NCBI GenBank assembly: GCA_910586125.1
Contig: CAJUHP010000031.1
Location: 1-42,642 of the forward strand
DNA from: an uncultured Lachnospiraceae bacterium
Lineage (GTDB): Bacteria; Bacillota; Clostridia; Lachnospirales; Lachnospiraceae
Direction of reading: 5' to 3'
Length of the DNA: 42,642 nt
The notes under the pieces are model-generated. The model had not been told where the DNA came from and did not search any database. It saw only the letters and a program-made list of their open reading frames with translations. A program made the position numbers and the translations under genes. Below, in pieces: positions 6,416 through 14,499 of this stretch; positions within the stretch are counted from its first letter, which is position 1; every line of letters starts with the position of its first letter.

Positions 6416-9061
6416 ATGAAAAGTGGAATTCGAAAAGCGTTAATCTTACTGTTTGTTTTTTTGGCGGCGGGAGCGGCTGTCTTTTATTTTACCCGGACCC
6501 AGGAGGAACCGGACACCATCTATGACGGTATGAGCCGGGCCAGCCTGCCGGTTGTCTATTCTCTGTACAATGGAGAGCGGATCAACCGTCTCTACGGCTA
6601 CACGCTGGAGATGAAGGAAGAATACATGCGGGACAATGTGACTCCTCTGGGAAACGACGGACAGATGACCATCTCGGTGGACTGTTTTGGAAGCACCTTG
6701 ACGGGAATATCTTATGAAGTCCGCGACGCCGGCAGCGGGAGACTGATCGAGTCCACCACGCTGGACCGTTGGAGCGGCAGCAGGCCGGAGCCCGCTTCCC
6801 AGGCCGACAGCCCGGAAGCAGAGGAAGGGGAAGGAACAGCGGCGGGGGCTACAGAAGACAGCGCGCAGGCCGGCGGCACCGTGCAGGCGGTGCTGCCGAT
6901 CCAAAAGCTGATTGAGGAGGGCAAAGAATACCTTCTTCGGATCTGCCTGACAACCGAGAACCATCAGGCGGTCTACTATTACACCCGCATTGTGTACAGC
7001 AGCAGTTTTCATGTGCCGGAGATGATCGAGTTTGTCAAACATTTCAGTGCCAGGACTTTTGAGGCAGAAGAAAAACAGGAAGGGCTCAGCGAACTGGGAA
7101 CCTATATCGAGCCGGACAGCACGGGCGACAATACCTCTCTGGCTTATATCGACATTCATTCCAGCCACCGGATGCTGACCTGGCTGAACCTGGAGCCGGA
7201 GCGGCTGCGCGAGCCCCAGGTGGACATCCGTCAATTGAGCGGCAATATCGGCCTTCTGCGTCTTTCCTATCCGATCCAGATGACAGGGGACAACGGGCTT
7301 CCCGAAACCTTTGAAGTGGAAGAAGCGCTGCTGATCCGCTGGTCCGAGATGCGCTTCTATCTGCTCGCATACGAGCGGACCGTAAATCAGCACTTCACAG
7401 CCGATGCCGCAACCATTGAAAACGGCGTCGTATCGCTGGGAATTGTGGAGGATGGCCGGACCGCCTTAAAAACAAGCAAATCCGGCGCATATACCATATT
7501 TACCGCCGACGGAGAACTGTGGAGCTACAACAGCAAACTGAATGAGGCCGTAAAAATCTTCTCATTCCGAAACGGCACAGAGGCCGATATACGCACGGAA
7601 CACAACGAGCATGACTTTCAGATCATTGACGCGGACGACAACGGCGATGTGTCCTTTATGGTCTACGGCTACATGAACAGCGGCAGTCATGAGGGAGAAT
7701 GCGCCATCGTGTTCTACCTGTATGACAGCAGCGAGCGGGCTCTGCAGGAAATCTTCTATATCCCGGCCTATACCTCCTATTCACTTCTCTGCCAGGAGAT
7801 GGGAACACTGCGTTTCATCTCCGATAACGGACTGGTTTATGTCATGGTGGGAAACAGCGTCTATGCCATTGATGTGGAGGGCACGGAACATGTAGTGGTT
7901 GTAGATAACCTGCAGGCCGGCAGCTATGTCATAAGCGAAGATAACTCCGTGATCGCCTGGCAGGAAGGAGAGGACCCCTACAACTGCAGAACCCTGTCCG
8001 TCATGTATCTGACCGACGGAAAGAAAAATACGATTTCATCCAAAGAAGGCGAATATCTGAAGCCGCTTGGCTTTATCGGCCAGGATTTTATCTACGGAAT
8101 CGCAGATGAAAGCGATATTACAACCGACATCAGCGGCCGCACGACCTTTCCCATGTTTGCCTTGGAGATCGCAGGAAAAGAGGGAGAGATTCTCACCCAT
8201 TATGAGGAGCAAAACCGCCATATCCTCGGCGTAGAGATAGGAGATGGGCGGATACAGGTAAATCTGGCAGAGCTCTCGTCTTCCCGGCAGCCCGTAGAAT
8301 ATTTTACCGACGTTCTGCTGCAGAATGAGGCGGAAGCCCCTGGATCCGCCTCCGTTCTGAAGACGGCTGTCAGCGACCGCAAACGCAAAGTTTACTCCAT
8401 CAATCTGTCAAGTTCCGCAGCCGAAGACAAAACGCTGACTATTTATACGCCGGTGCGTCTGCTGGCCCCTTCCGCAAACCGGGTAGAATTGGCCTCCAAA
8501 GACCGCGCCGACACGGATAGCCGCTACTTTGCCTACGCCTACGGAAAACTGACAGCGATCTGTTACCAGGTCAGCGACGCCATTGCAGCGATCTATGACC
8601 GTGTTGGACTTGTGGTGGACGCGGGGCAGAATGTCATATGGGCCAGAGGCAATCAAAAAGCAGAGGCGCGCATCACAGTCAACAGCGCCTGTGTCACAGA
8701 CCAGCCGGATATGACGCTGGTTCCCTGTATTCAGGCTCTTCTGTTTCAGCAGGGCGTCACCGCGGATATTCCTCAGATGCTGCAGGACGGCTTCTCCGTG
8801 CGCGAGATTCTGGATGAGGCATTGCCGGGCAAAGCGTTGGATCTGACCGGCTGCACGCTGCAGCAGACGCTCTATTTTATCAGCCAGGGACATCCGGTTA
8901 TTCTGCTGACGGGAGAAACCACCGCAGATCTGATGGTGGGCTATGACAATTTTAATATTACCTTTTATAATGTGCTGGACGGTACCTATTATAAAATGGG
9001 GAGGAACGATACGGCGGCTTATCTCGCAGAACAAGGGGGATACATGTTTTCCTACCATTAA
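6416..9061 (+). CDS. Large membrane-anchored extracellular protein with a C39-like C-terminus
   Basis: The 881-residue product has one N-terminal hydrophobic helix (LILLFVFLAAGAAVFYF, about 9-25) after a basic start, giving an uncleaved anchor with an extracytoplasmic body. An Ala/Glu/Pro-rich spacer lies at about 120-150. The middle (about 340-700) has repeated short beta-strand units such as YTIFTADGELWSYNS and NGLVYVMVGNSVYAID that suggest a beta-propeller. The last ~115 residues look like a C39-type papain-like domain: VPCIQALLFQQGV around Cys771, GHPVILL, then VGYDNFNITFYNVLDG. The usual His before VGYD is replaced (TADLMVGYD, Asp838), so activity is doubtful. The ribosome binding site is weak (GGACGGGA). 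No partner gene is adjacent. The function is unknown; a cell-envelope role is inferred. Confidence 0.75.
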   Translation: MKSGIRKALILLFVFLAAGAAVFYFTRTQEEPDTIYDGMSRASLPVVYSLYNGERINRLYGYTLEMKEEYMRDNVTPLGNDGQMTISVDCFGSTLTGISYEVRDAGSGRLIESTTLDRWSGSRPEPASQADSPEAEEGEGTAAGATEDSAQAGGTVQAVLPIQKLIEEGKEYLLRICLTTENHQAVYYYTRIVYSSSFHVPEMIEFVKHFSARTFEAEEKQEGLSELGTYIEPDSTGDNTSLAYIDIHSSHRMLTWLNLEPERLREPQVDIRQLSGNIGLLRLSYPIQMTGDNGLPETFEVEEALLIRWSEMRFYLLAYERTVNQHFTADAATIENGVVSLGIVEDGRTALKTSKSGAYTIFTADGELWSYNSKLNEAVKIFSFRNGTEADIRTEHNEHDFQIIDADDNGDVSFMVYGYMNSGSHEGECAIVFYLYDSSERALQEIFYIPAYTSYSLLCQEMGTLRFISDNGLVYVMVGNSVYAIDVEGTEHVVVVDNLQAGSYVISEDNSVIAWQEGEDPYNCRTLSVMYLTDGKKNTISSKEGEYLKPLGFIGQDFIYGIADESDITTDISGRTTFPMFALEIAGKEGEILTHYEEQNRHILGVEIGDGRIQVNLAELSSSRQPVEYFTDVLLQNEAEAPGSASVLKTAVSDRKRKVYSINLSSSAAEDKTLTIYTPVRLLAPSANRVELASKDRADTDSRYFAYAYGKLTAICYQVSDAIAAIYDRVGLVVDAGQNVIWARGNQKAEARITVNSACVTDQPDMTLVPCIQALLFQQGVTADIPQMLQDGFSVREILDEALPGKALDLTGCTLQQTLYFISQGHPVILLTGETTADLMVGYDNFNITFYNVLDGTYYKMGRNDTAAYLAEQGGYMFSYH

Positions 9062-9085
9062 GGTTTGCTTGGGGTGAGAGAGACC

Positions 9086-9166
9086 GCCGCCAGAGCAAGA
9101 GAGAGCCCCGCCGGACACGGAGCAAGCTCCGAATCATCCGGCGGGGCTCTCTCTTGCTCTGGCGGC
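9086..9166 (+). repeat. 81-base perfect hairpin element, copy 1
   Basis: Two perfectly complementary 30-base arms (9086-9115 and 9137-9166) enclose a 21-base loop that itself holds the palindrome CGGAGCAAGCTCCG (9118-9131). The arms begin with GCCG and end in GCCGGA. A second copy in inverted orientation lies at 9656-9736 with a nearly identical loop but different arms. It sits just after the stop codon of the large extracellular protein and could end transcription, although no T-run follows. Confidence 0.85.
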
Positions 9167-9173
9167 TCTTCCA

Positions 9174-9217
9174 CATGCCGGCGCGGCGGGAGAAGCGCGT
9201 TATTTGTCGCCGGCATG
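9174..9217 (+). repeat. Inverted repeat next to hairpin copy 1
   Basis: CATGCCGGCG (9174-9183) pairs perfectly with CGCCGGCATG (9208-9217) around a 24-base spacer that includes a short GCGC/GCGC inner stem. It begins eight bases after the 81-base element. Confidence 0.7.
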
Positions 9218-9655
9218 AGGGTGCGGGACTGCTTGGCGGGGTTTATTGTGATTTTTTGATTTGGTTTTCTTTGGGCTGTCGTGGTCACAATGGAAAATAA
9301 TGCAATTGCTGGTGGCGTGAATGTAAAATTTTTTTGTTTCTGTTTTAGGACGGTTGATCGTATATATTACCATTTCTCAAAATATTTTTTGTAGTTGTCT
9401 TTTGTGTCTTCTGTTGGTTCTTTTGAACCATAGAAAGGTTGATTTTTTATGGAAATAATGAGGAGTTGTATGTTGTACCATCTTTATCTTGGGTTTTTTG
9501 ATGCTTAATGGTATCAACTTCACCACGTACTCGCCATTCATGCGCAAAAAGCTGTGCCCATTACAGAGCGCGCCCATATCAGCAAGTCTTCCCGTGCCAA
9601 AAAACCAGAAATTCCCCCTCTGCGATGCGCCGGGAAGAGAGCCGTGGAGAAAACA
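9218..9655. other. AT-rich gene-free spacer between the two hairpin elements
   Basis: This stretch is far more AT-rich than its surroundings up to about 9530. It holds a small hairpin TGGTTC-TTTT-GAACCA at 9415-9430. An open frame on the minus strand crosses it but has no ribosome binding site and no recognisable protein. I see no supported gene. A small RNA or the decayed centre of a mobile element bounded by the hairpins is possible. Confidence 0.4.
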
Positions 9656-9736
9656 GCCGTGAGGGAGGCAGGCAAGCGCGCCGGATAATTCGGAGCTTGC
9701 TCCGTTTCCGGCGCGCTTGCCTGCCTCCCTCACGGC
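9656..9736 (-). repeat. 81-base perfect hairpin element, copy 2 (inverted)
   Basis: The 30-base arms at 9656-9685 and 9707-9736 are perfectly complementary, with a 21-base loop centred on CGGAGCTTGCTCCG (9691-9704). Read on the minus strand the loop differs from that of copy 1 at only two of 21 positions. The arms agree at only about 18 of 30 positions, yet each copy keeps full self-complementarity. Confidence 0.85.
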
Positions 9737-9781
9737 GTCCCCCCTTCCAACACTCTTCCCCAGCCCTGCAAGAATTTCCCC

Positions 9782-9810
9782 TTGCATAATTGTCGCATTC
9801 ATATTATAAT
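9782..9810 (+). promoter_or_regulatory. Promoter of the ywlC operon
   Basis: TTGCAT (9782-9787) and a perfect TATAAT (9805-9810) are separated by 17 bases, 46 bases before the start codon. Confidence 0.7.
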
Positions 9811-9856
9811 GTAAACGGATTCGCTTTCCTAAAAAACAGGAATCAGGACCGGAGAA

Positions 9857-10996
9857 ATGGAAACAAAATTCGTTACAATAACAAAGGCGGAGCCGCAGTC
9901 TCCTGGCATCAGGGAGGCGGCTCGGATTATACAAAACGGCGGGCTGACAGCTTTTCCTACGGAGACAGTGTACGGTCTGGGCGGCAATGCCCTGGATGCG
10001 GACGCTTCCCGTAAGATTTACAAAGCAAAGGGCCGCCCTTCTGACAACCCTTTGATTGTACATATTGCAGATTTTGAAGAATTGCCGGCCCTGGTATCAG
10101 AGATTCCAGATGCGGCAAGAGTTCTGATGCGGCTCTATTGGCCCGGTCCCATGACTTTGATTTTCCGAAAGACAGAGAGAGTGCCTTCTGGCACCACAGG
10201 CGGCCTCGATACGGTGGCTGTGCGGATGCCCTCCCACCCTGTGGCCAGAGCGTTGATCCGGGCGGCGCAGGTTCCGATTGCGGCGCCCAGTGCTAATTTA
10301 TCCGGCCGTCCCAGTCCAACGAAAGCTTCCCATGTGTGGGAGGATATGAAGGGGCGCATTGATCTGATTCTGGACGGCGGGGAGGTGGGAATCGGCCTGG
10401 AGTCCACGATTGTGGATGTGACTGGTCCGGTACCGGCGCTGCTTCGGCCTGGCTATATATCCGAACAGATGCTTCAGGAGGCGCTGGGAAGGATTACGGT
10501 TGACGCGGCGAGCATAGGTCCGGTATCTGCGGGTCTGCGCCCGAAAGCACCGGGGATGAAATATCGTCACTATGCACCCGAAGCGCCGCTGACGCTTGTG
10601 CGGGGGGAACCGGCGCGGGTGGAGAAGGCGATTTGTTTTCATGTAAAAGAAGCGCTGCTGGCCGGGGAGGATGTCGGCGTGCTGTGCGCGCTGGAAAGCC
10701 TGCCTCTTTACCGCGGGCGACTGGGGGCGGACTGCAGTTCGTGTCCGCAGTTGCGCGAAATGTCCTGCGAATGCAGGGGAACAGAGAAGAAGGGCGACGG
10801 CCGTCTGGTGCTGGCGGCGGCAGGGGCAAGGCAGAGGCCGGAGGAGATTGCGCATAATCTGTATGATGTGCTGCGTTTTTTTGACAGCGTCCGCGTGGGG
10901 CGGATTTTTTCGGAGTGCTTCGAGGACGGTGAACTGGCAGGAGCGGTGATGAACCGCCTGGAGAAAGCAGCCGGATACCATAGGATGGATGTGTGA
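9857..10996 (+). CDS. ywlC: L-threonylcarbamoyladenylate synthase (Sua5/YwlC type)
   Basis: The enzyme makes threonylcarbamoyl-AMP from threonine, bicarbonate and ATP, the first step of t6A modification at position 37 of ANN-decoding tRNAs. The 379 residues contain the YrdC domain, with FPTETVYGLGGNA (about 35-47), KIYKAKGRPSDNPLIVH, WPGPMTLIF and PSANLSGRPSPT. The Sua5 C-terminal domain follows after the linker LRPKAPGMKYRHYAPEAP, so this is the long Sua5 form rather than short TsaC. CGGAGA precedes the ATG. The downstream phosphatase homologue overlaps by four bases (GTGA) and rpiB follows, the same gene cluster as ywlC-ywlE-ywlF in Bacillus. Confidence 0.93.
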   Translation: METKFVTITKAEPQSPGIREAARIIQNGGLTAFPTETVYGLGGNALDADASRKIYKAKGRPSDNPLIVHIADFEELPALVSEIPDAARVLMRLYWPGPMTLIFRKTERVPSGTTGGLDTVAVRMPSHPVARALIRAAQVPIAAPSANLSGRPSPTKASHVWEDMKGRIDLILDGGEVGIGLESTIVDVTGPVPALLRPGYISEQMLQEALGRITVDAASIGPVSAGLRPKAPGMKYRHYAPEAPLTLVRGEPARVEKAICFHVKEALLAGEDVGVLCALESLPLYRGRLGADCSSCPQLREMSCECRGTEKKGDGRLVLAAAGARQRPEEIAHNLYDVLRFFDSVRVGRIFSECFEDGELAGAVMNRLEKAAGYHRMDV

Positions 10997-11472
10997 AGCA
11001 AATGATGCCATATAAGAAAGTTCTGTTTATCTGTACGGAGAACGTATGCCACAGTATTATGGCGGAGGCGGTCTTGACCGCCGTGAAGGGAAAACGGCCG
11101 CTTGCGGTGGAATCCCGCGGCCTGGTGGTTCTGTTTCCGGAACCGCTGAATCCGAAAGCCGTCGCGGTTCTAAAAAGCAACGAGCTTACGCCGTCCAGAG
11201 AATACTCAAAAGAATTTGTGCCGGAGCTGGATGTGACAGAGGGAACGCTGATTCTGACAATGTCGGAGAAGGAGCGAAATCAGGTTCTGGGAATGGCCGG
11301 ACGGTTTCCAATGCCGGCGGATGTGTGTACGCTGGGCGAGTTTGCCGGAGAGCGGGCGGATATAAAAAGTCCTTACGGCGGTTCTCTGGCGGATTACGGG
11401 GCATACTATGAATATATTGACATATTAGTTAAGATGGCGGCAGAGAAATTGTTCAAGGAGGACGGGAAATGA
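10993..11472 (+). CDS. Low-molecular-weight phosphatase homologue lacking catalytic residues
   Basis: The 159-residue protein has the fold signature of low-molecular-weight tyrosine/arginine phosphatases (YwlE family). The P-loop, normally C-x5-R, reads CTENVCHS: Cys14 is kept but the phosphate-binding Arg is His20. The general-acid Asp of the usual DPYGG segment is Ser126 (IKSPYGGS). The rest of the fold is well preserved, including VESRGLVVLFPEPLNPKA and LTMSEKERNQVL, and the frame is intact. Translation is coupled to ywlC by a GTGA overlap; ATGs at 11002 and 11005 are alternative starts. Its position before rpiB is that of ywlE, so it descends from a protein-arginine or tyrosine phosphatase. 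It is probably inactive as such, or altered in mechanism. Confidence 0.82.
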   Translation: MKQMMPYKKVLFICTENVCHSIMAEAVLTAVKGKRPLAVESRGLVVLFPEPLNPKAVAVLKSNELTPSREYSKEFVPELDVTEGTLILTMSEKERNQVLGMAGRFPMPADVCTLGEFAGERADIKSPYGGSLADYGAYYEYIDILVKMAAEKLFKEDGK

Positions 11473-11909
11473 TAGCAATCGGCGGCGACCATTCCGCGCT
11501 GGAATTGAAAGCGGAGATTATGGCGCATCTTAAGAAGCGGGGAGAGGTCTTTGAGGATTTCGGGACACATACCAGGGAATCCTGTGATTATCCGGATATT
11601 GCAAAGGCAGTGTGCGGGGCTATTTTGGAGGGCCGCTGCGACAGGGGAATTCTGATCTGCGGTACCGGCATCGGGATTTCCATCGCGGCGAACCGTTTTC
11701 GGGGAATTCGGGCGGCTCTTTGCAGCGACTGCTTCAGCGCGCAGGCGACCAGAGAGCATAACGATGCCAATGTGCTGGTGATGGGAGCCAGAGTGATCGG
11801 CCCCGGCCTGGCCTGCCAGATTACTGATACTTGGCTGGACACACCTTTTTCGGAGGAAGACCGCCATATAAACCGGCTGAAAAAGCTGGAAGCAAATGTC
11901 TCGGAATGA
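11469..11909 (+). CDS. rpiB: Ribose-5-phosphate isomerase B
   Basis: The 146-residue enzyme of the RpiB/LacAB family interconverts ribose 5-phosphate and ribulose 5-phosphate in the pentose phosphate pathway. Visible are GGDHSALELK (Asp7 and His8 bind substrate), the catalytic Cys64 in ILICGTGIGISIAANR, DYPD at about 40-43, and the C-terminal REHNDANVLVMGARVIG. The length is typical. The ATG overlaps the stop of the phosphatase homologue (ATGA), with AAGGAGGA upstream, so the three genes form one translationally coupled operon. LacA/LacB-type galactose-6-phosphate isomerase is unlikely because no lactose genes are near. Confidence 0.93.
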   Translation: MIAIGGDHSALELKAEIMAHLKKRGEVFEDFGTHTRESCDYPDIAKAVCGAILEGRCDRGILICGTGIGISIAANRFRGIRAALCSDCFSAQATREHNDANVLVMGARVIGPGLACQITDTWLDTPFSEEDRHINRLKKLEANVSE

Positions 11910-11977
11910 GACGCTGACATGGCATTGGCAAAATAAATATTTTGTATAAAAAATAGGCAAAAGCGGGGCGGTGCCTG

Positions 11978-12006
11978 TTGACACAAACCCTTCCAGGCCG
12001 TATAGT
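11978..12006 (+). promoter_or_regulatory. Promoter of the V-ATPase operon
   Basis: A consensus TTGACA (11978-11983) and TATAGT (12001-12006) are separated by 17 bases. The leader to the first gene is about 80 bases. Confidence 0.75.
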
Positions 12007-12091
12007 ATGGGAAGATGCTCATGCGGACGGCCGATATCAAGGATTTACCCGTTGCTGCATAGAAAATCTTTAATGGGAAGAAGGTGAAAAG

Positions 12092-12400
12092 ATGGCAAAG
12101 GAAACCGTGGACGCAATCCGTAAGGCGGAGACAAGGGCAGACCAGATGATACGCGATGCGCATGTTCAGGCAGACCAGATTCTTGCGGAGGCTAAGACAC
12201 AAGCGGACCAGAAAGTGGTTCAGACAAAACAGGATACCGCCGCCAGGTTAAAGAATGCCAAGGAAGAGGCATCGGCAAAGGGCGCCGCAGAAGCAGAGGC
12301 AGTCCGCAAGGAAGGGCTTCGGGATATAGAGGCTCTGAAAGCGCTGGCGAAAAAGAAGCAGGACGAAGCGGTTAAGCTGGTCCTTAGCCAGGTGGTCTGA
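12092..12400 (+). CDS. ntpF: V-type ATP synthase subunit H/G (peripheral stalk)
   Basis: This 102-residue, almost entirely helical protein has heptad-like Ala/Lys/Glu/Gln repeats such as AETRADQMIRDAHVQADQIL. It is the stalk subunit called H in archaeal-type enzymes and NtpF in Enterococcus. It pairs with subunit E as a coiled-coil stator that holds the A3B3 head against subunit I. It is the first gene of the operon, as in ntpFIKECGABD. GAAGGTG precedes the ATG. Assignment is by size, coiled-coil composition and position; sequence identity in this family is low. Confidence 0.82.
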   Translation: MAKETVDAIRKAETRADQMIRDAHVQADQILAEAKTQADQKVVQTKQDTAARLKNAKEEASAKGAAEAEAVRKEGLRDIEALKALAKKKQDEAVKLVLSQVV

Positions 12401-12478
12401 TAAACGGCAGATGGTAGCGTACCTGGATGGAATCGCCTGTGGCGATGATATTTTCACAGTAAAGAAGGTGATCACACT

Positions 12479-14497
12479 ATGGCAGTGTTGCAGATGCAAA
12501 AAATTCATATTTGTGCATTGAAAAGCAACCGCAAACAGATATTGGAAGAATTGCAGCGAAAAGGAGTTGTGCAGGTAGACTGTTTGGGAGAGGAGGATAC
12601 TGTTTTTCAGAAGATGGAAACGGCCTCCATGCGAAGCGGCTACGAAAAGAGAGCTCAGAACGCAGAAGCCGCGCTGAAGATCCTGGAACAGTATGCCCCG
12701 GAGAAGAAAGGAATGCTTTCTTCCCTGGAGGGGAAGAAAGAGATCAGCGTTGATCAGTACTATGATCAGGTAAAGAATCATGAGGGAATTTTCCGCACCG
12801 TAAACCGCATTTTGGCGCTGGAACGCCATATCGGTGAGGATCGGGCCGGTCAGGTGAAGGCGGAGATGTCCTTGGAGAGTCTAACGCCCTGGATGTCCTT
12901 AGATGTCCCGATGAATTACCGGGGAAGCCGGACGACAGCAGCCCTCATCGGAACCCTGCCGGGAGCATGGACTTTGGAGATGGTCATGACGGCGGTGGCC
13001 GCACAGCAGCCGCAGATGGATGCTCTGACCATCGAGGTTCTGGGCGCAGACCGGGATCAGACCTGTATCTTTGCCGTCTGTCCGCAGGCTGAGGCGGAGA
13101 AGCTGGAGGATGCGCTGCGCGTCAACGGCTTTGCCAGGCCCGCGCTTCAAACGTCGCTGACACCCGCCGAATATGCGAAGGAACTGGAAAAGACACACGA
13201 TGAGTACGCACAGGCGGAAAACGGCGCGGTCGAAAAACTGAAGGCTCTGGCAGGCGAGCGGGAGAACATAAGGTTTGCTGCGGATTACTATCTGCTGCGC
13301 GCGGAGAAGTACGGAATTCTCGGAACTCTTCTGCAGTCGCGGCATGTGTTTTTCCTGGACGGATACATTCCTTCCAAAAACGCAGAAGCTCTGAAGACAA
13401 AACTGGAAGGAAAATATAACTGCCAGGTTGAGCTGGAGGAGATTGCAAAAGATGAGGAGGCGCCGGTGCTTCTTCAGAATAACGGTTTTTCCAGCCCCAC
13501 AGAGGGCGTGGTGGAGTCTTACGGACTGCCTCACAAGGGCGAGATCGATCCGACCGGGATCATGGCGATCTTTTACTATTTTCTGTTCGGTCTGATGCTG
13601 GGCGACGCCGGATACGGCATTTTGATGACGGTGGGATGCTTCTTTCTTCTGAAAAAGTATCCGGATATGGCAAAGGGCATGAAGCAGATGATGACGCTGT
13701 TTTTGTACTGCGGTATCTCCACAGCGTTCTGGGGCGTCATGTTCGGCAGTTATTTCGGGGATGTGGTTCCCATTGTGGCGGAGACGTTTTTCCACAAGTC
13801 TGTGACGATTCCGGCGCTCTGGTTTGTGCCTCTGGACGATCCCATGCGGCTTTTAATGTACAGCTTTCTGTTCGGCCTGATCCATCTCTTTGCCGGACTG
13901 GGAATCAAGGGCTATATGCTTTTGAAGGAACATAAGGCGATGGACTTTTTCTGCAGCGTGGCGCTGTGGTATATGCTGCTGATCGGCCTGATTCTGATGC
14001 TTCTGCCGACCGATATTTTTGCTTCCATGGCGGGAGTGAGCATCGTATTTCCGAGCTGGCTGTCCATGCTGTCCAAGGTATTGTCGATCGTCGGAGCTTT
14101 GGGCATCGTATTTATGAGCGCCAGAGAGCAGAAGAATATCGGACTTCGCGTCGCGCTGGGCGCATACGATCTGTACGGCGCGACAAGCTGGCTCTCCGAC
14201 GTGCTGTCCTACTCAAGACTTCTGGCCCTGGGTCTGGCGACCGGCGTAATCGCTTCGGTCATCAATACCATGGGGGCTATGCTGGGAAGCGGCATTATTG
14301 GAGCCATCGGATTTACGGTGGTATTCCTGGTAGGCCACACGCTGAACCTGGCGATCAATCTGTTAGGCGCTTATGTACACACAAACCGCCTGCAGTTCGT
14401 CGAGTTCTTTGGCAAGTTTTATGAAGGCGGCGGCAGGGCGTTTACTCCCTTCTGCGCAGCCACAACAAAATACATCAAATTCAAGGAGGAAAATTAA
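12479..14497 (+). CDS. ntpI: V-type ATP synthase subunit I (membrane stator)
   Basis: The 672-residue stator subunit forms the stationary ion half-channels beside the K ring. The N-terminal ~350 residues are soluble and coiled-coil-rich (MQKIHICALKSNRKQILEELQRKG), ending with PTEGVVESYGLPHKGEIDPT. The C-terminal half has about eight membrane segments, including FYYFLFGLMLGDAGYG. The helix LSYSRLLALGLATG carries the conserved Arg that faces the rotor, and GAYVHTNRLQFVEFFGKFYEGGG is near the end. The length is typical. It is separated from the H gene by 78 bases, with a GAAGGTGAT ribosome binding site, and is followed two bases later by subunit K. Confidence 0.95.
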   Translation: MAVLQMQKIHICALKSNRKQILEELQRKGVVQVDCLGEEDTVFQKMETASMRSGYEKRAQNAEAALKILEQYAPEKKGMLSSLEGKKEISVDQYYDQVKNHEGIFRTVNRILALERHIGEDRAGQVKAEMSLESLTPWMSLDVPMNYRGSRTTAALIGTLPGAWTLEMVMTAVAAQQPQMDALTIEVLGADRDQTCIFAVCPQAEAEKLEDALRVNGFARPALQTSLTPAEYAKELEKTHDEYAQAENGAVEKLKALAGERENIRFAADYYLLRAEKYGILGTLLQSRHVFFLDGYIPSKNAEALKTKLEGKYNCQVELEEIAKDEEAPVLLQNNGFSSPTEGVVESYGLPHKGEIDPTGIMAIFYYFLFGLMLGDAGYGILMTVGCFFLLKKYPDMAKGMKQMMTLFLYCGISTAFWGVMFGSYFGDVVPIVAETFFHKSVTIPALWFVPLDDPMRLLMYSFLFGLIHLFAGLGIKGYMLLKEHKAMDFFCSVALWYMLLIGLILMLLPTDIFASMAGVSIVFPSWLSMLSKVLSIVGALGIVFMSAREQKNIGLRVALGAYDLYGATSWLSDVLSYSRLLALGLATGVIASVINTMGAMLGSGIIGAIGFTVVFLVGHTLNLAINLLGAYVHTNRLQFVEFFGKFYEGGGRAFTPFCAATTKYIKFKEEN

Positions 14498-14499
14498 CT

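Noticed and set aside
9377..10063. Minus-strand open frame across the hairpin region into ywlC
   Set aside because: It reads through a perfect hairpin and antisense to ywlC, has no ribosome binding site and no recognisable domain.
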